36,127 nt of DNA, taken from assembly GCA_029781095.1 (NCBI GenBank), contig JAKOXM010000473.1:1-36127 (forward strand). The letters run 5' to 3'. Both the position numbers and the translations under genes were made by a program. This stretch comes from Bacteroidota bacterium. GTDB taxonomy: Bacteria; Bacteroidota; Bacteroidia; Chitinophagales; Saprospiraceae. The notes under the pieces were generated by a model. That model did not search any database. It saw only the letters and a program-made list of their open reading frames with translations, and had not been told where the DNA came from. Numbering within the stretch: the first letter of the stretch is position 1; each line of letters starts with the position of its first letter. Of this stretch, positions 27,910-36,127 are shown in pieces.

Positions 27910-29223
27910 ATGAAATTTCTATCATATCCTGATCTCCAGGATGCCATTGCGGGGCTGGCACGTCCGACAGACGAGCATTCAGCAGGGCGCCGCGAAAAAG
28001 TGGCGGCTATGCTGGCTGCCATTCGCCTGGAAGGAGATGCAGCCGTCCGGCGTTTTGCGCTGCAGTTCGACGGTTTTGTATCCGGACAACTGGCCGTAAC
28101 CGACGGGGAGTTTTCCGCCGCGGAGCAGATGATCTCCCCGGAATTGCAAACAGCCGTCCGGCAGGCCTATGCCAACATCCGGGCATTCCACGAAAGGCAA
28201 AGGGAGTCCTTTCAGCCTCTGGAAACCATGCCGGGCGTTGTTTGCTGGCGCGAAAGCGTGCCTATCGGTAAAGTTGGACTTTATATACCCGGCGGGACGG
28301 CGCCTTTGTTTTCCTCCGTGCTGATGCTGGGTGTGCCGGCACAAATCGCGGGATGCCGGGAAATTGTGTTGTGTACGCCTCCACAGCCCGACGGCTCGGT
28401 TCATCCTGCCATTTTGTTTGCCGCAAGCCTGTGCGGTATCCGTCAGGTATTCCGGATCGGCGGTGTGCAGGCAATCGGCGCAATGGCCTGCGGGACCGAT
28501 TCGATACCCGCCGTTTGGAAGATTTTCGGCCCCGGCAATCCCTGGGTGACAACCGCCAAACAACTCGTCAGCCTCGAAGGTGTGGCGATCGACCTGCCTG
28601 CGGGACCTTCGGAAGTCTGTATCATTGCCGACGATGCTGCCAATCCGCGTTTTGTCGCCGCCGACCTGCTCAGCCAGGCAGAACACGGGCCCGACAGCCA
28701 GGTTGTGCTGTTGTCCGATTCTGAAAAATTGATACGCCGGGTCGAGCAGGAACTGGCGATCCAGTTGGCCGGCCTCCCGCGGCGCGATTTTGCTGCGCAA
28801 GCCCTCGAAAACAGCACGGCCGTGCTGGTTCGCGATCTCGGCGAGGCAATGGCTATTTCCAATTTGTATGCGCCGGAACACCTGATCCTGCAAGTCGCCA
28901 AACCGGAAACCTGGGCCGCCAGGGTCACCAATGCCGGATCGGTTTTTCTGGGCGCTTTTACGCCTGAAAGCGCGGGCGATTACGCTTCCGGCACCAACCA
29001 CACCTTGCCGACCGGCGGCTACGCGCGCGCTTACGCTGGGGTGTCGCTGGATAGTTTTGTAAAAAAGATCACTTTTCAGCGGATCGACCGCCGCGGACTC
29101 GGCAGACTTGCGCCTGTCATTGTTGAAATGGCGCGGGCGGAGGGTCTGGAAGCACATGCCAGAGCGGTGGAACTGAGGACAAAAGCCTTCGATAACGATA
29201 CAAGCACTTCTGACGATGAATGA
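27910..29223 (+). CDS. hisD: Histidinol dehydrogenase
   Basis: A 437-aa NAD- and zinc-dependent enzyme carrying out the last two oxidations from histidinol to histidine. Family blocks include VGLYIPGGTAPLFSSVLMLG, FGPGNPWVTTAKQLV, the Zn/substrate motif QAEHGPDSQ (His259) and the catalytic pair Glu323-His324 in YAPEHL. The ATG at 27910 was chosen over the TTG at 27904. The end overlaps hisC by 8 nt, so translation is coupled. Confidence 0.97.
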   Translation: MKFLSYPDLQDAIAGLARPTDEHSAGRREKVAAMLAAIRLEGDAAVRRFALQFDGFVSGQLAVTDGEFSAAEQMISPELQTAVRQAYANIRAFHERQRESFQPLETMPGVVCWRESVPIGKVGLYIPGGTAPLFSSVLMLGVPAQIAGCREIVLCTPPQPDGSVHPAILFAASLCGIRQVFRIGGVQAIGAMACGTDSIPAVWKIFGPGNPWVTTAKQLVSLEGVAIDLPAGPSEVCIIADDAANPRFVAADLLSQAEHGPDSQVVLLSDSEKLIRRVEQELAIQLAGLPRRDFAAQALENSTAVLVRDLGEAMAISNLYAPEHLILQVAKPETWAARVTNAGSVFLGAFTPESAGDYASGTNHTLPTGGYARAYAGVSLDSFVKKITFQRIDRRGLGRLAPVIVEMARAEGLEAHARAVELRTKAFDNDTSTSDDE

Positions 29224-30292
29224 AGCGGAAGAAAAAATAAATGCCTTGCTCAGGCCAAATATCCGTTCGCTCCGACCCTATTCCTCCGCGCGCGACGAGT
29301 TCGAAGGGGGAGATGCCGATATCTTTCTGGATGCCAATGAAAACAGCCTCGGCAGTCCCCTGGATACGGCATACAACCGTTACCCCGATCCCCGTCAGAT
29401 CGCGCTGAAAGACGTACTTACCCGGATGAAAAATGTGCGGCAGGAATCCATATTCCTCGGCAACGGTTCCGATGAAGCCATCGATCTGCTGATCCGGGCG
29501 TTTTGCGAGCCGGGAACCGATCACGTGATCATCATGCCGCCTTCCTATGGCATGTACGCTGTGCAGGCCAATATCCAGGGCGCGGCTATCAGGCAGGCGC
29601 CCCTGTTTCCGGATTTTTCGCCCGATATTTCGGCCATTCGCCGCCATACTGACAAACATTCAAAACTGTTGTTTCTGTGTTCGCCCAATAATCCGACGGG
29701 CAATTGCCTGCCCGAAGATTTTATCCTGAAAGTATTGGGGGATTTTCCCGGCCTGGTTGTCCTGGATGAAGCGTATGCCGATTTTTCCGGAAAACCGTCC
29801 TGGGTATCGCGTGTGGAAGAATTTTCCAACCTCGTCGTTTTGCAAACCTTGTCAAAAGCCTGGGGGCTTGCGGGCTTGCGTGTCGGGATGGCTTATTCCA
29901 ACAAATACATTATCAATGTTTTAAATAAAATAAAATACCCTTACAATCTGAATTCCGCAACCATTAACCTTGCCTTAAAGGCACTGAATAACGAGACTGC
30001 CATGCAGAAAAACGTGTCGGCGCTGCTTGCCGGACGCGCCCGCCTGGAAGTTGCGTTGCCCGAAATCCGGTGCGTGCGGGAGGTTTTCTCCAGCGAGGCC
30101 AACTTCCTGCTGGTGCGCGTAACCGATGCCGATGCCGTTTACAGGTACCTCCTCGATCGCGGAATAGTAGTCCGCAACCGCAACCGGGAACTGCACTGCG
30201 AAAACTGCCTGCGCATCACTGTCGGCACGGAGGCGGAAAACGAGCGGCTGATAGATGCCCTGACGGATTTTAACCTTGTCACGACGCCCTGA
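29216..30292 (+). CDS. hisC: Histidinol-phosphate aminotransferase
   Basis: A 358-aa PLP enzyme converting imidazole acetol phosphate and glutamate to histidinol phosphate. Fold type I motifs are visible: [31 protein letters not shown], the PLP lysine Lys214 in [14 protein letters not shown], and the Arg-containing C-terminal [11 protein letters not shown]. It overlaps hisD by 8 nt, and hisB begins 1 nt after its stop. Confidence 0.97.
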   Translation: MNEAEEKINALLRPNIRSLRPYSSARDEFEGGDADIFLDANENSLGSPLDTAYNRYPDPRQIALKDVLTRMKNVRQESIFLGNGSDEAIDLLIRAFCEPGTDHVIIMPPSYGMYAVQANIQGAAIRQAPLFPDFSPDISAIRRHTDKHSKLLFLCSPNNPTGNCLPEDFILKVLGDFPGLVVLDEAYADFSGKPSWVSRVEEFSNLVVLQTLSKAWGLAGLRVGMAYSNKYIINVLNKIKYPYNLNSATINLALKALNNETAMQKNVSALLAGRARLEVALPEIRCVREVFSSEANFLLVRVTDADAVYRYLLDRGIVVRNRNRELHCENCLRITVGTEAENERLIDALTDFNLVTTP

Positions 30293-30293
30293 T

Positions 30294-31463
30294 ATGTTAA
30301 AAATTCTTTTTATCGATCGCGACGGCACCATCATCGTCGAACCGCAGCCCGACCAGCAGGTCGATTCGCTTGAGAAACTTGAGTTTATCCCCGGCGCAAT
30401 TTATGCCCTGGCACGCATTGCCCGTGAACTGGACTACATGCTCGTCATGGTAACCAACCAGGACGGCCTTGGCACCGAATCCTTTCCCGAACATACTTTC
30501 TGGCCTGCACAGGATAAAATGATCAAAACCCTTGAAAACGAGGGGGTTCGGTTCCACGCCGTGCACATAGACCGCTCCTTCCCGAACGATCATTTGCCAA
30601 CCCGGAAGCCGGGTACTGCCATGCTGAGCGGGTATATGACGGGCGATTTCGATCTCGCAGGTTCCTTTGTGATCGGCGACCGCCTGACAGACGTGCAGCT
30701 GGCACTGAACCTTGGCGCCAAATCCGTTTTTCTGCGGAACAGCGCGGGCATTCAGGCTGAATCTGTGCCCGGCGCCCGGTTGAAACATTCTTCCGGAACC
30801 GAATACGAACCCGGAGGCCACAGCGCCGATATCACGTTCACGGCCGATAACTGGGAGCAGATATACCAATTTTTAAGACTGCCGCCCCGCCGGGTCGTGC
30901 ATCGGCGCAGCACCCGCGAGACCGATATCGTAGTCGATATCAACCTCGACGGTTCCGGCAAAAGCGACATCCGCACCGGTCTCGGCTTTTTTGACCACAT
31001 GCTCGATCAACTGGCCCGGCACGGTGGCCTCGACCTGAGCATCGAAGCGAAGGGCGATCTGCACATCGACGAGCATCACACCATAGAAGATACTGCGCTG
31101 ACGCTCGGCGAAGCATTCGCCCGGGCCCTCGGTGACAAACGCGGTATGGAACGTTACGGCTTTTGTCTCCCCATGGACGACGCCTTGTCACAAGTGGCGC
31201 TCGACTTCGGAGGCCGCCCCTGGCTTGTCTGGGAGGCCGTGTTTCAGCGGGAAAAAATTGGCGACGTGCCTACCGAAATGTTTTTTCATTTTTTCAAATC
31301 ATTCTCCGATGCGGCCCGCTGCAACCTGAATATCCGGTGCGAGGGACAAAACGAACACCATAAAATCGAGGCGATTTTCAAAGCCTTCGCCAAATCATTA
31401 AAAATGGCGGTACGCCGCGACCCTGAAAACCGGGAGCTGCCCAGTACCAAAGGAATACTATGA
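30294..31463 (+). CDS. hisB: Bifunctional histidinol-phosphatase / imidazoleglycerol-phosphate dehydratase
   Basis: A 389-aa fusion. Residues 1 to about 170 are a HAD phosphatase with the nucleophile motif FIDRDGT (Asp8 and Asp10). The zinc loop of the E. coli enzyme (CPH...CDCRKP) is replaced by [18 protein letters not shown], which lacks all its cysteines. From about 200 to the end is the dehydratase with its metal motifs [22 protein letters not shown] and NEHHKIEA. The ATG at 30294 follows the hisC stop by 1 nt, and the stop overlaps the hisH start (ATGA). I rejected the earlier TTG at 30276. Confidence 0.96.
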   Translation: MLKILFIDRDGTIIVEPQPDQQVDSLEKLEFIPGAIYALARIARELDYMLVMVTNQDGLGTESFPEHTFWPAQDKMIKTLENEGVRFHAVHIDRSFPNDHLPTRKPGTAMLSGYMTGDFDLAGSFVIGDRLTDVQLALNLGAKSVFLRNSAGIQAESVPGARLKHSSGTEYEPGGHSADITFTADNWEQIYQFLRLPPRRVVHRRSTRETDIVVDINLDGSGKSDIRTGLGFFDHMLDQLARHGGLDLSIEAKGDLHIDEHHTIEDTALTLGEAFARALGDKRGMERYGFCLPMDDALSQVALDFGGRPWLVWEAVFQREKIGDVPTEMFFHFFKSFSDAARCNLNIRCEGQNEHHKIEAIFKAFAKSLKMAVRRDPENRELPSTKGIL

Positions 31464-32053
31464 AAGTAGCCATCATAAAATATAATGCCGGCAACGTGCA
31501 ATCCGTGCGCTTCGCCCTTCAGCGACTCGGTGTAGATGCTGTCTGGACGGATGATCCTGCCTTGCTTCGCAGTGCCGACAAGGTCATTTTTCCGGGGGTG
31601 GGGGAGGCTTCTTCCGCCATGCAGTACCTTCGGGAACGCGGGCTGGATGTGGTGATCCGTTCCCTCGAACAACCCGTATTGGGCATTTGTCTGGGCCTGC
31701 AACTATTCTGCCGGTATTCGGAGGAAAACGATACAGCGTGTCTCGGTATTTTTGACGCGGAAGTGCGGCTTTTCCGCATAACAGAGGGGCTAAAAGTGCC
31801 CCATATGGGCTGGAATGAATTATCTCATCTGCGCGGACCACTTTTTACCGGCATAACGGAAGAAAGTTTTGCTTACTTTGTACATAGTTATTATGCCGAG
31901 GAAAGCCCTTCCGCGATTGCCCTGACAGAATACGGTGTAAGATTCAGCGCCGCCCTGCATCGCGACAATTTTTTCGCCGTGCAGTTTCACCCTGAGAAAT
32001 CGGGCCCGACAGGCCATCAAATACTTGATAACTTTTTGAAAATCAAATATTAA
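31460..32053 (+). CDS. hisH: Imidazole glycerol phosphate synthase, glutamine amidotransferase subunit
   Basis: A 197-aa class I glutaminase that makes ammonia for HisF. The catalytic triad is visible: Cys77 in GICLGLQLF, with His177 and Glu179 in VQFHPEKSG. It starts inside the hisB stop codon (4-nt overlap). A long hairpin with a T-run follows before hisA. Confidence 0.97.
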   Translation: MKVAIIKYNAGNVQSVRFALQRLGVDAVWTDDPALLRSADKVIFPGVGEASSAMQYLRERGLDVVIRSLEQPVLGICLGLQLFCRYSEENDTACLGIFDAEVRLFRITEGLKVPHMGWNELSHLRGPLFTGITEESFAYFVHSYYAEESPSAIALTEYGVRFSAALHRDNFFAVQFHPEKSGPTGHQILDNFLKIKY

Positions 32054-32062
32054 TAAACAATA

Positions 32063-32160
32063 AGCAGCGATTAAAAAGCAACATCTTGATTTCGATTTCA
32101 ACCCGCGAATTCATTCGTGGGTTGAAATCGAAATCGGGAAGTTGTTTTTTGACTGTTGCG
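32063..32160 (+). terminator. Very long hairpin with T-run between hisH and hisA
   Basis: 32088-32110 pairs with 32113-32135 over 23 positions with a single G-U, leaving an essentially minimal loop. The dyad continues outward imperfectly (AAAAAGCAAC on the left faces GTTGTTTTTT on the right) to cover nearly the whole spacer. Six T follow at 32145-32150. It looks like an efficient intrinsic terminator inside the operon. No promoter box was found between it and hisA. Confidence 0.7.
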
Positions 32161-32188
32161 AAAGCGATACAACGCGAAATATCATATT

Positions 32189-32911
32189 ATGGAAATCATT
32201 CCTTCATTCGATCTTCTGGACGGCAGGCTCGTCCGGCTTCGCCAAGGCGATTTTGAACAAAAAACCGAATACGAAGCCAATCCGCTCGAATTGGCGCTTG
32301 AACTCGAACAGGCCGGTATCCACCGCCTGCATATGGTCGACCTCGACGGCGCCCGCACCGGCAGGCCGGCCAATCTGCACATCCTGGCGGAAGTGGCGGC
32401 CCGTACGCGCCTGCAAATCGATTACGGCGGCGGTTTGCGCTCCATTCCTTCCCTCAAACAGGTGTGGGATGCGGGAGCCATGCTTTTTTCCGTCGGAAGC
32501 GTTGCCGTGCTCGCACAGGATGAATTTCGGGCATGGGTCGAGAAATTTGGCCCGGACCGCTTCCTCGTCGGCGCCGATGTGCGCGAACGCCAGATTGCGG
32601 TGCATGGCTGGAAAGACCAGACGGAAGTACCTCTGTTCGATTTCCTGCGGAAAATGCATAGCCTCGGTATTCGGCAGATATCGGTGACCGATATTGCCCG
32701 CGACGGCGAACTTTCCGGTCCCGGTACTCAACTGTACCGCGATATTCTGGCGGAGTTTCCTGATATGCAACTGGTCGCCAGCGGCGGTATCAGCAGCATT
32801 GCCGATCTGGAGGAACTAACGGCGATCGGTTGCTCCGGCGCTATCGTGGGCAAGGCATTTTTTGAAGGAAAAATACCGCTGCAATATTTCCGAGTCTATT
32901 CGAAGGTTTAG
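32189..32911 (+). CDS. hisA: ProFAR isomerase (phosphoribosylformimino-AICAR-ribotide isomerase)
   Basis: A 240-aa (beta-alpha)8 barrel enzyme that isomerises ProFAR to PRFAR. The catalytic Asp8 is in IIPSFDLLDGRLVRL, where most homologues read PAIDL. The second catalytic Asp is in SVTDIARDGELSGP. Two phosphate-binding loops (YGGGLRS, VASGGISS) are present. The ATG at 32189 is chosen over 32156, since the family starts right at MEIIP. It follows the long hairpin by about 38 nt. Confidence 0.96.
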   Translation: MEIIPSFDLLDGRLVRLRQGDFEQKTEYEANPLELALELEQAGIHRLHMVDLDGARTGRPANLHILAEVAARTRLQIDYGGGLRSIPSLKQVWDAGAMLFSVGSVAVLAQDEFRAWVEKFGPDRFLVGADVRERQIAVHGWKDQTEVPLFDFLRKMHSLGIRQISVTDIARDGELSGPGTQLYRDILAEFPDMQLVASGGISSIADLEELTAIGCSGAIVGKAFFEGKIPLQYFRVYSKV

Positions 32912-32993
32912 AAGTCTTCTGTTTATCCACCGCCCTTGCATTCGGCAGAAAAACGCAAACAAGCTACTGAAAATGACCGTTACCGTCTGAAAA

Positions 32994-33752
32994 ATGCTCG
33001 CCAAACGCATCATACCCTGCCTCGATATCAAAGACGGCCAGACGGTGAAAGGTATCCGTTTTGAACAACTACGCCAGGCTGGCGATCCCGTCCTGCTGGC
33101 AGAGGCCTACGCACGCCAGGGAGCGGACGAACTGGTTTTTCTCGACATCACAGCCACCCATGAAGAACGCGCCACTTTCGCAGAACTGGTATTGCGCATC
33201 GCCGGGGTGCTGGATATTCCGTTTACGGTGGGCGGTGGTATCGGTTCCATAGCGCAGGTCGAAACCCTGCTACAGGCGGGGGCAGACAAGGTTAGCATCA
33301 ATTCGGCAGCAGTCCGCCGGCCTGATCTGATTGATGATCTGGCCAGAACCTTTGGCAGCCAGTGTGTCGTTGTTGCCATCGACGCGCGCCTGCACGATAG
33401 CGGCGAACACCATGTGTACCTGAACGGCGGGCGTATACCTACCGAGCGGCGTGCCCTCGAATGGGCGCAGGAAGCCGTGGCCCGCGGCGCAGGTGAAATA
33501 TTGCTCACTTCCATGGACCACGACGGCACAAAAAGCGGTTTTGCACTCGAACTTACCCGCAGTATTTCCGAGGCTGTCGGCGTGCCGGTCATCGCCTCCG
33601 GCGGAGCGGGCATTCCCGAACATTTTCTCGAGGTTTTTACCGCCGGCAAAGCCGACGCGGCGCTCGCAGCAGGCATCTTTCACTTTGGAGAAATCTCCAT
33701 TCCCGCATTAAAAAATTACCTGACTGAACATGGAATTCCCATCAGAAAATAA
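32994..33752 (+). CDS. hisF: Imidazole glycerol phosphate synthase, cyclase subunit
   Basis: A 252-aa (beta-alpha)8 barrel partner of HisH that joins PRFAR and ammonia to form imidazole glycerol phosphate and AICAR. Catalytic residues are Asp11 (IPCLDIKDG) and the Asp of [12 protein letters not shown] (family AsD130 position). Phosphate loops VGGGIGS and ASGGAG are present. It begins 82 nt after hisA, and its last 23 nt overlap hisI in another frame. Confidence 0.97.
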   Translation: MLAKRIIPCLDIKDGQTVKGIRFEQLRQAGDPVLLAEAYARQGADELVFLDITATHEERATFAELVLRIAGVLDIPFTVGGGIGSIAQVETLLQAGADKVSINSAAVRRPDLIDDLARTFGSQCVVVAIDARLHDSGEHHVYLNGGRIPTERRALEWAQEAVARGAGEILLTSMDHDGTKSGFALELTRSISEAVGVPVIASGGAGIPEHFLEVFTAGKADAALAAGIFHFGEISIPALKNYLTEHGIPIRK

Positions 33753-34365
33753 TCCGCTTGCCGAACTTCCCTTTATCGATTTCGACAAAATGCCCGGCGG
33801 CCTCGTGCCGGCGGTCGTGCAGGATGCCCTGACCGGTGTGGTGCTTATGCTCGGGTATATGAATGCGGAGGCGCTCACAAAAACAAGGGAAACGGGACTC
33901 GTTACTTTTTTCAGCCGCTCGAAGCAGCGTCTGTGGACCAAAGGCGAATCTTCGGGCCATGTGCTGCGCCTCCGGGAACTCCGCGCAGACTGCGACGCGG
34001 ATGCCATTCTGGTAAAAGCAGCACCTTCCGGACCGGTTTGTCACACCGGCGACGATACTTGTTGGGGCGAGCGCAATCAATCGGCCCGCTTTTTGAATGA
34101 ACTGGAACAAATCATCGGTCAGCGCAAGACGGCAACGCCCGAAAGTTCTTACACGGCAAGGCTTTTTTCCGAAGGAATGGCCAAAATCGCGCAGAAGGTA
34201 GGAGAGGAAGCGGTGGAAACTGTTATAGAGGCCCTGGGAGACAATCGCGAACGCCTGCTGAACGAGACGGCCGACCTGCTATACCACTTGCTGGTGCTGC
34301 TGGCGGCAAAGAACATCAGTCTGGAAGAAGTAGAAATGATACTAAAAGCCCGTCATGTAAAATAA
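33730..34365 (+). CDS. hisI: Bifunctional phosphoribosyl-AMP cyclohydrolase / phosphoribosyl-ATP pyrophosphatase
   Basis: A 211-aa HisIE fusion carrying steps two and three of the pathway. Residues 1 to about 118 are the cyclohydrolase with zinc/magnesium motifs [11 protein letters not shown] and [13 protein letters not shown]. Residues about 125-211 are the all-alpha pyrophosphatase with the acidic [14 protein letters not shown] motif. Its start overlaps hisF by 23 nt, so the two are likely coupled. It is the last gene of the operon, and all histidine pathway activities are now accounted for. Confidence 0.97.
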   Translation: MEFPSENNPLAELPFIDFDKMPGGLVPAVVQDALTGVVLMLGYMNAEALTKTRETGLVTFFSRSKQRLWTKGESSGHVLRLRELRADCDADAILVKAAPSGPVCHTGDDTCWGERNQSARFLNELEQIIGQRKTATPESSYTARLFSEGMAKIAQKVGEEAVETVIEALGDNRERLLNETADLLYHLLVLLAAKNISLEEVEMILKARHVK

Positions 34366-34550
34366 TAATTTTGAAACTTCGTTAAATTGACTTCCGATTC
34401 GGATGATGATTCGGAAAATTAACGAAAACAGTTGTAAATATTCTTTTTTAAACATACTGTAATACAGTTAAAAAATCAGGCCCGAGCATCGAACGAGATT
34501 TTTACCCTTCAGGTATTCACAACATTTTATCAACTGTCATCCGAATTTCT
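34366..34550. other. Spacer after the his operon
   Basis: This gap holds a small dyad (TTCCGA ... TCGGAA region, 34391-34417) without a T-run and a symmetric ACTGT-AAT-ACAGT at 34456-34468 that could be an operator for the next gene. No Bacteroidota promoter box or strong terminator was found. Confidence 0.35.
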
Positions 34551-35216
34551 ATGAACGTTAAGACGTTTTTTGCCGCCGCCTTCCTGACACTCGCTGCTAC
34601 AACCCTGCACGCCCAGGCCCGTTACCAGATGGGTTTTACTTTTGGCAGTAACTATTCTTCATTGCGCTCCGACGTGTTCACCACCTCATCCGGACGCCTT
34701 GGATTTGCTGCCGGCTGTTCCTTTGCCTTGGGTTTCGGCGACCATTTTGAACTGAACCCGGAAATTGTTTTTACGCAAAAAGGCGCCAGTGCGAAAGCCG
34801 CCTATTTTTTGCCGGAACAAAAAGCAGACATCCGCACCTACCAATATTACTACAATACCTTTGAGGCCGGGCTTTTTGCCGGTTATCAGCCAGTGGCCGA
34901 CGTGCCTTTCCGCCTCCAGTTCGGCGGGTTCTTCGGTACGCATTTCCACAACCTGGACCGCAACAATCGCGACCTGTTTGTCGGTAATTACGAGGACATC
35001 AACAAGGCAATTCGCGCCGTCGATCTCAACGACGCCTATTCCGGAGTGGACTTCGGTCCTGCTTTTGGCCTGAGTGCAGGAGAAGGCCGTTTTCGCGCCA
35101 ACTTCCGCTACTACATCGGTACGCGGAACCTGTACAACAACCTCGAATATGTAGAGGCCGGACACCATATCCAATCGAGTTCGCTGCGCTTTTCGCTGAC
35201 TTACTTCCTTCAGTAG
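34551..35216 (+). CDS. Outer-membrane beta-barrel protein, PorT-like
   Basis: A 221-aa protein with a signal peptide at residues 1-21 (ATTLHAQ) and repeated alternating hydrophobic, aromatic beta strands ending in a C-terminal Phe-rich strand (SLRFSLTYFLQ). This pattern fits the small 8-stranded barrels annotated as PorT family or OmpA-like in Bacteroidota. Function is unknown. It stands alone between the his operon and a strong bidirectional terminator. Confidence 0.78.
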   Translation: MNVKTFFAAAFLTLAATTLHAQARYQMGFTFGSNYSSLRSDVFTTSSGRLGFAAGCSFALGFGDHFELNPEIVFTQKGASAKAAYFLPEQKADIRTYQYYYNTFEAGLFAGYQPVADVPFRLQFGGFFGTHFHNLDRNNRDLFVGNYEDINKAIRAVDLNDAYSGVDFGPAFGLSAGEGRFRANFRYYIGTRNLYNNLEYVEAGHHIQSSSLRFSLTYFLQ

Positions 35217-35220
35217 TCTT

Positions 35221-35302
35221 TAGGTGTGGCATGAAAAAAGCCCGGGTTAGTCGGTTTTTGAATTAAAACCGACTAACCCGGGCTTTTTTCATGCCACACC
35301 TA
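35221..35302. terminator. Perfect 38-bp bidirectional terminator hairpin
   Basis: 35221-35258 is exactly complementary to 35265-35302, with a 6-nt loop. The stem holds AAAAAAGCCCGGG on one side and CCCGGGCTTTTTT on the other, so each strand reads a GC stem then a T-run. The last 3 nt form the stop codon of the minus-strand acyltransferase. It lies between two converging genes, whose ends are 83 nt apart. Confidence 0.93.
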
Positions 35303-36127
35303 TGCTTTCGCGCGTCTCGCCCATACATCCTTCAAACGCAGGAAAGGCTTTTCGATCAATACCCAGCTAAGCCGGGCCAGCACATATGTACCGGCAAATG
35401 CCAGGATGATGTAAATCGTTTGACCGAGGGCGGGGGGCAGGCTGCTATGCAAGAGGCGGTTGCCGAAACTGTTTTTCCAGACGAATTCGAACATCTGGTG
35501 GAATACGTACAGACCGAAACTGTACTTCCCGAGGTCGCGAAGAAAACCGCATTCGCATATACGCCGGATGAGCGCATTGCGGTCCTTGTTGAGCGAGAGA
35601 TAAAGCAGCGATGCGAAAAAAAGCGCTGAAAGGGTATAAAGGCGGTGTTCGGTGCCGTGCAGGAAAATGCCGCCAATCTCCCAGCCGGTCCAGCAGAGCA
35701 GCGCCCGTGCGATCCATTTATCGTAGGGTATAAAACTGTCCAGATCCAGCCGGAAAAATATCGCCAGAAAACTGCCTGCGGCCAGGCCGTCCATCCGGGT
35801 AAAAGGCAACACGTAGGATGCTGTGGAGAATTTTACGCCTACCAGCCCATCCACCCAGAAACGAAGCGGCGTGCTGATGCAGATGAGTCCGATGCAGAGG
35901 GCCGCCAGCCAGCGTATAGGCACTAAGCGCACGATGAGCGGCCAGACCAGGTAGAATTGCTCCTCTACAGCCAGCGACCATAAATGATTGAGATTGAATA
36001 CGTTGCTGTGGGAATGCCAGGCGTTCTGGCCCAGGGCCATCGTTTTCAGCGAAATGGCGATATTGGGTGTGAAGGTGAAAAACCATGCAAAGGAGTCGTA
36101 GCCGTGCAGGCGTTCGGGCGTTTTTTC
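35300..36127 (-). CDS. Membrane acyltransferase, OafA/YrhL family (partial, cut by window edge)
   Basis: 276 codons of open frame run from the right edge to the TAG at 35300, so the true N-terminus lies beyond the window. Acyltransferase 3 features are present: NLNHLWSLAVEEQFYLVWPL (the typical WSLxVExQFY motif), several hydrophobic spans and the end motif LSWVLIEKPFLRL. Such enzymes move acyl groups onto cell-envelope sugars. The conserved N-terminal His motif is not in view. A start at 36040 is possible but unlikely, since reading continues upstream in frame with family-like sequence. Confidence 0.9.
   Translation of the reverse strand, partial: EKTPERLHGYDSFAWFFTFTPNIAISLKTMALGQNAWHSHSNVFNLNHLWSLAVEEQFYLVWPLIVRLVPIRWLAALCIGLICISTPLRFWVDGLVGVKFSTASYVLPFTRMDGLAAGSFLAIFFRLDLDSFIPYDKWIARALLCWTGWEIGGIFLHGTEHRLYTLSALFFASLLYLSLNKDRNALIRRICECGFLRDLGKYSFGLYVFHQMFEFVWKNSFGNRLLHSSLPPALGQTIYIILAFAGTYVLARLSWVLIEKPFLRLKDVWARRAKA

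Overview
The window looks like a chromosomal segment of a Bacteroidota bacterium, probably Saprospiria-like. Four things point there. Promoter-like sites match the Bacteroidota TAnnTTTG -7 element. Start codons generally lack Shine-Dalgarno sequences. One secreted protein ends in a type IX secretion (T9SS) sorting tail. The RpoB, RpoC, HisB and HisIE variants resemble those of this phylum. The placement is from recalled family features, not from a database search. The window cuts a gene at each end.

Region 1 (1-8268, minus strand) is an accessory cassette. In transcription order it holds an ECF-like sigma factor, a one-pass membrane protein with an outer TPR-like domain (an anti-sigma candidate), a TPR-CHAT protease-like protein, a small 147-aa protein with a membrane-active-looking C-terminal helix, a second TPR-CHAT paralogue, and the start of another small ORF that runs off the left edge. 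Both CHAT proteins keep the His/Cys catalytic pair and carry an N-terminal signal sequence plus a C-terminal membrane anchor. A standalone O-methyltransferase follows (8410-9063, minus).

Region 2 (9198-24702, plus strand) is the core translation/transcription cluster: tRNA-Thr, -Tyr, -Gly, -Thr, tuf, tRNA-Trp, secE, nusG, rplK, rplA, rplJ, rplL, rpoB, a glycosyltransferase-like gene, rpoC and a strong terminator. The four-tRNA-plus-tuf order and anticodons match the E. coli thrU-tyrU-glyT-thrT-tufB cluster. The gene between rpoB and rpoC is unusual. Many spacers of this cluster hold imperfect dyads built from tandem degenerate 7-mers or 8-mers. The word differs from spacer to spacer but is shared by the two arms of one spacer.

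Region 3 (24715-26622, minus) is a secreted LVIVD-repeat, T9SS-sorted protein. Region 4 (26775-34365, plus) is a complete histidine operon, hisG-D-C-B-H-A-F-IE. It is preceded by a good promoter, a leader ORF with four consecutive His codons and a textbook-style attenuator, and it is interrupted between hisH and hisA by a very long hairpin with a T-run. Region 5 holds an outer-membrane beta-barrel-like protein (plus) and a truncated membrane acyltransferase (minus). These converge on a perfect 38-bp hairpin that should terminate both strands.
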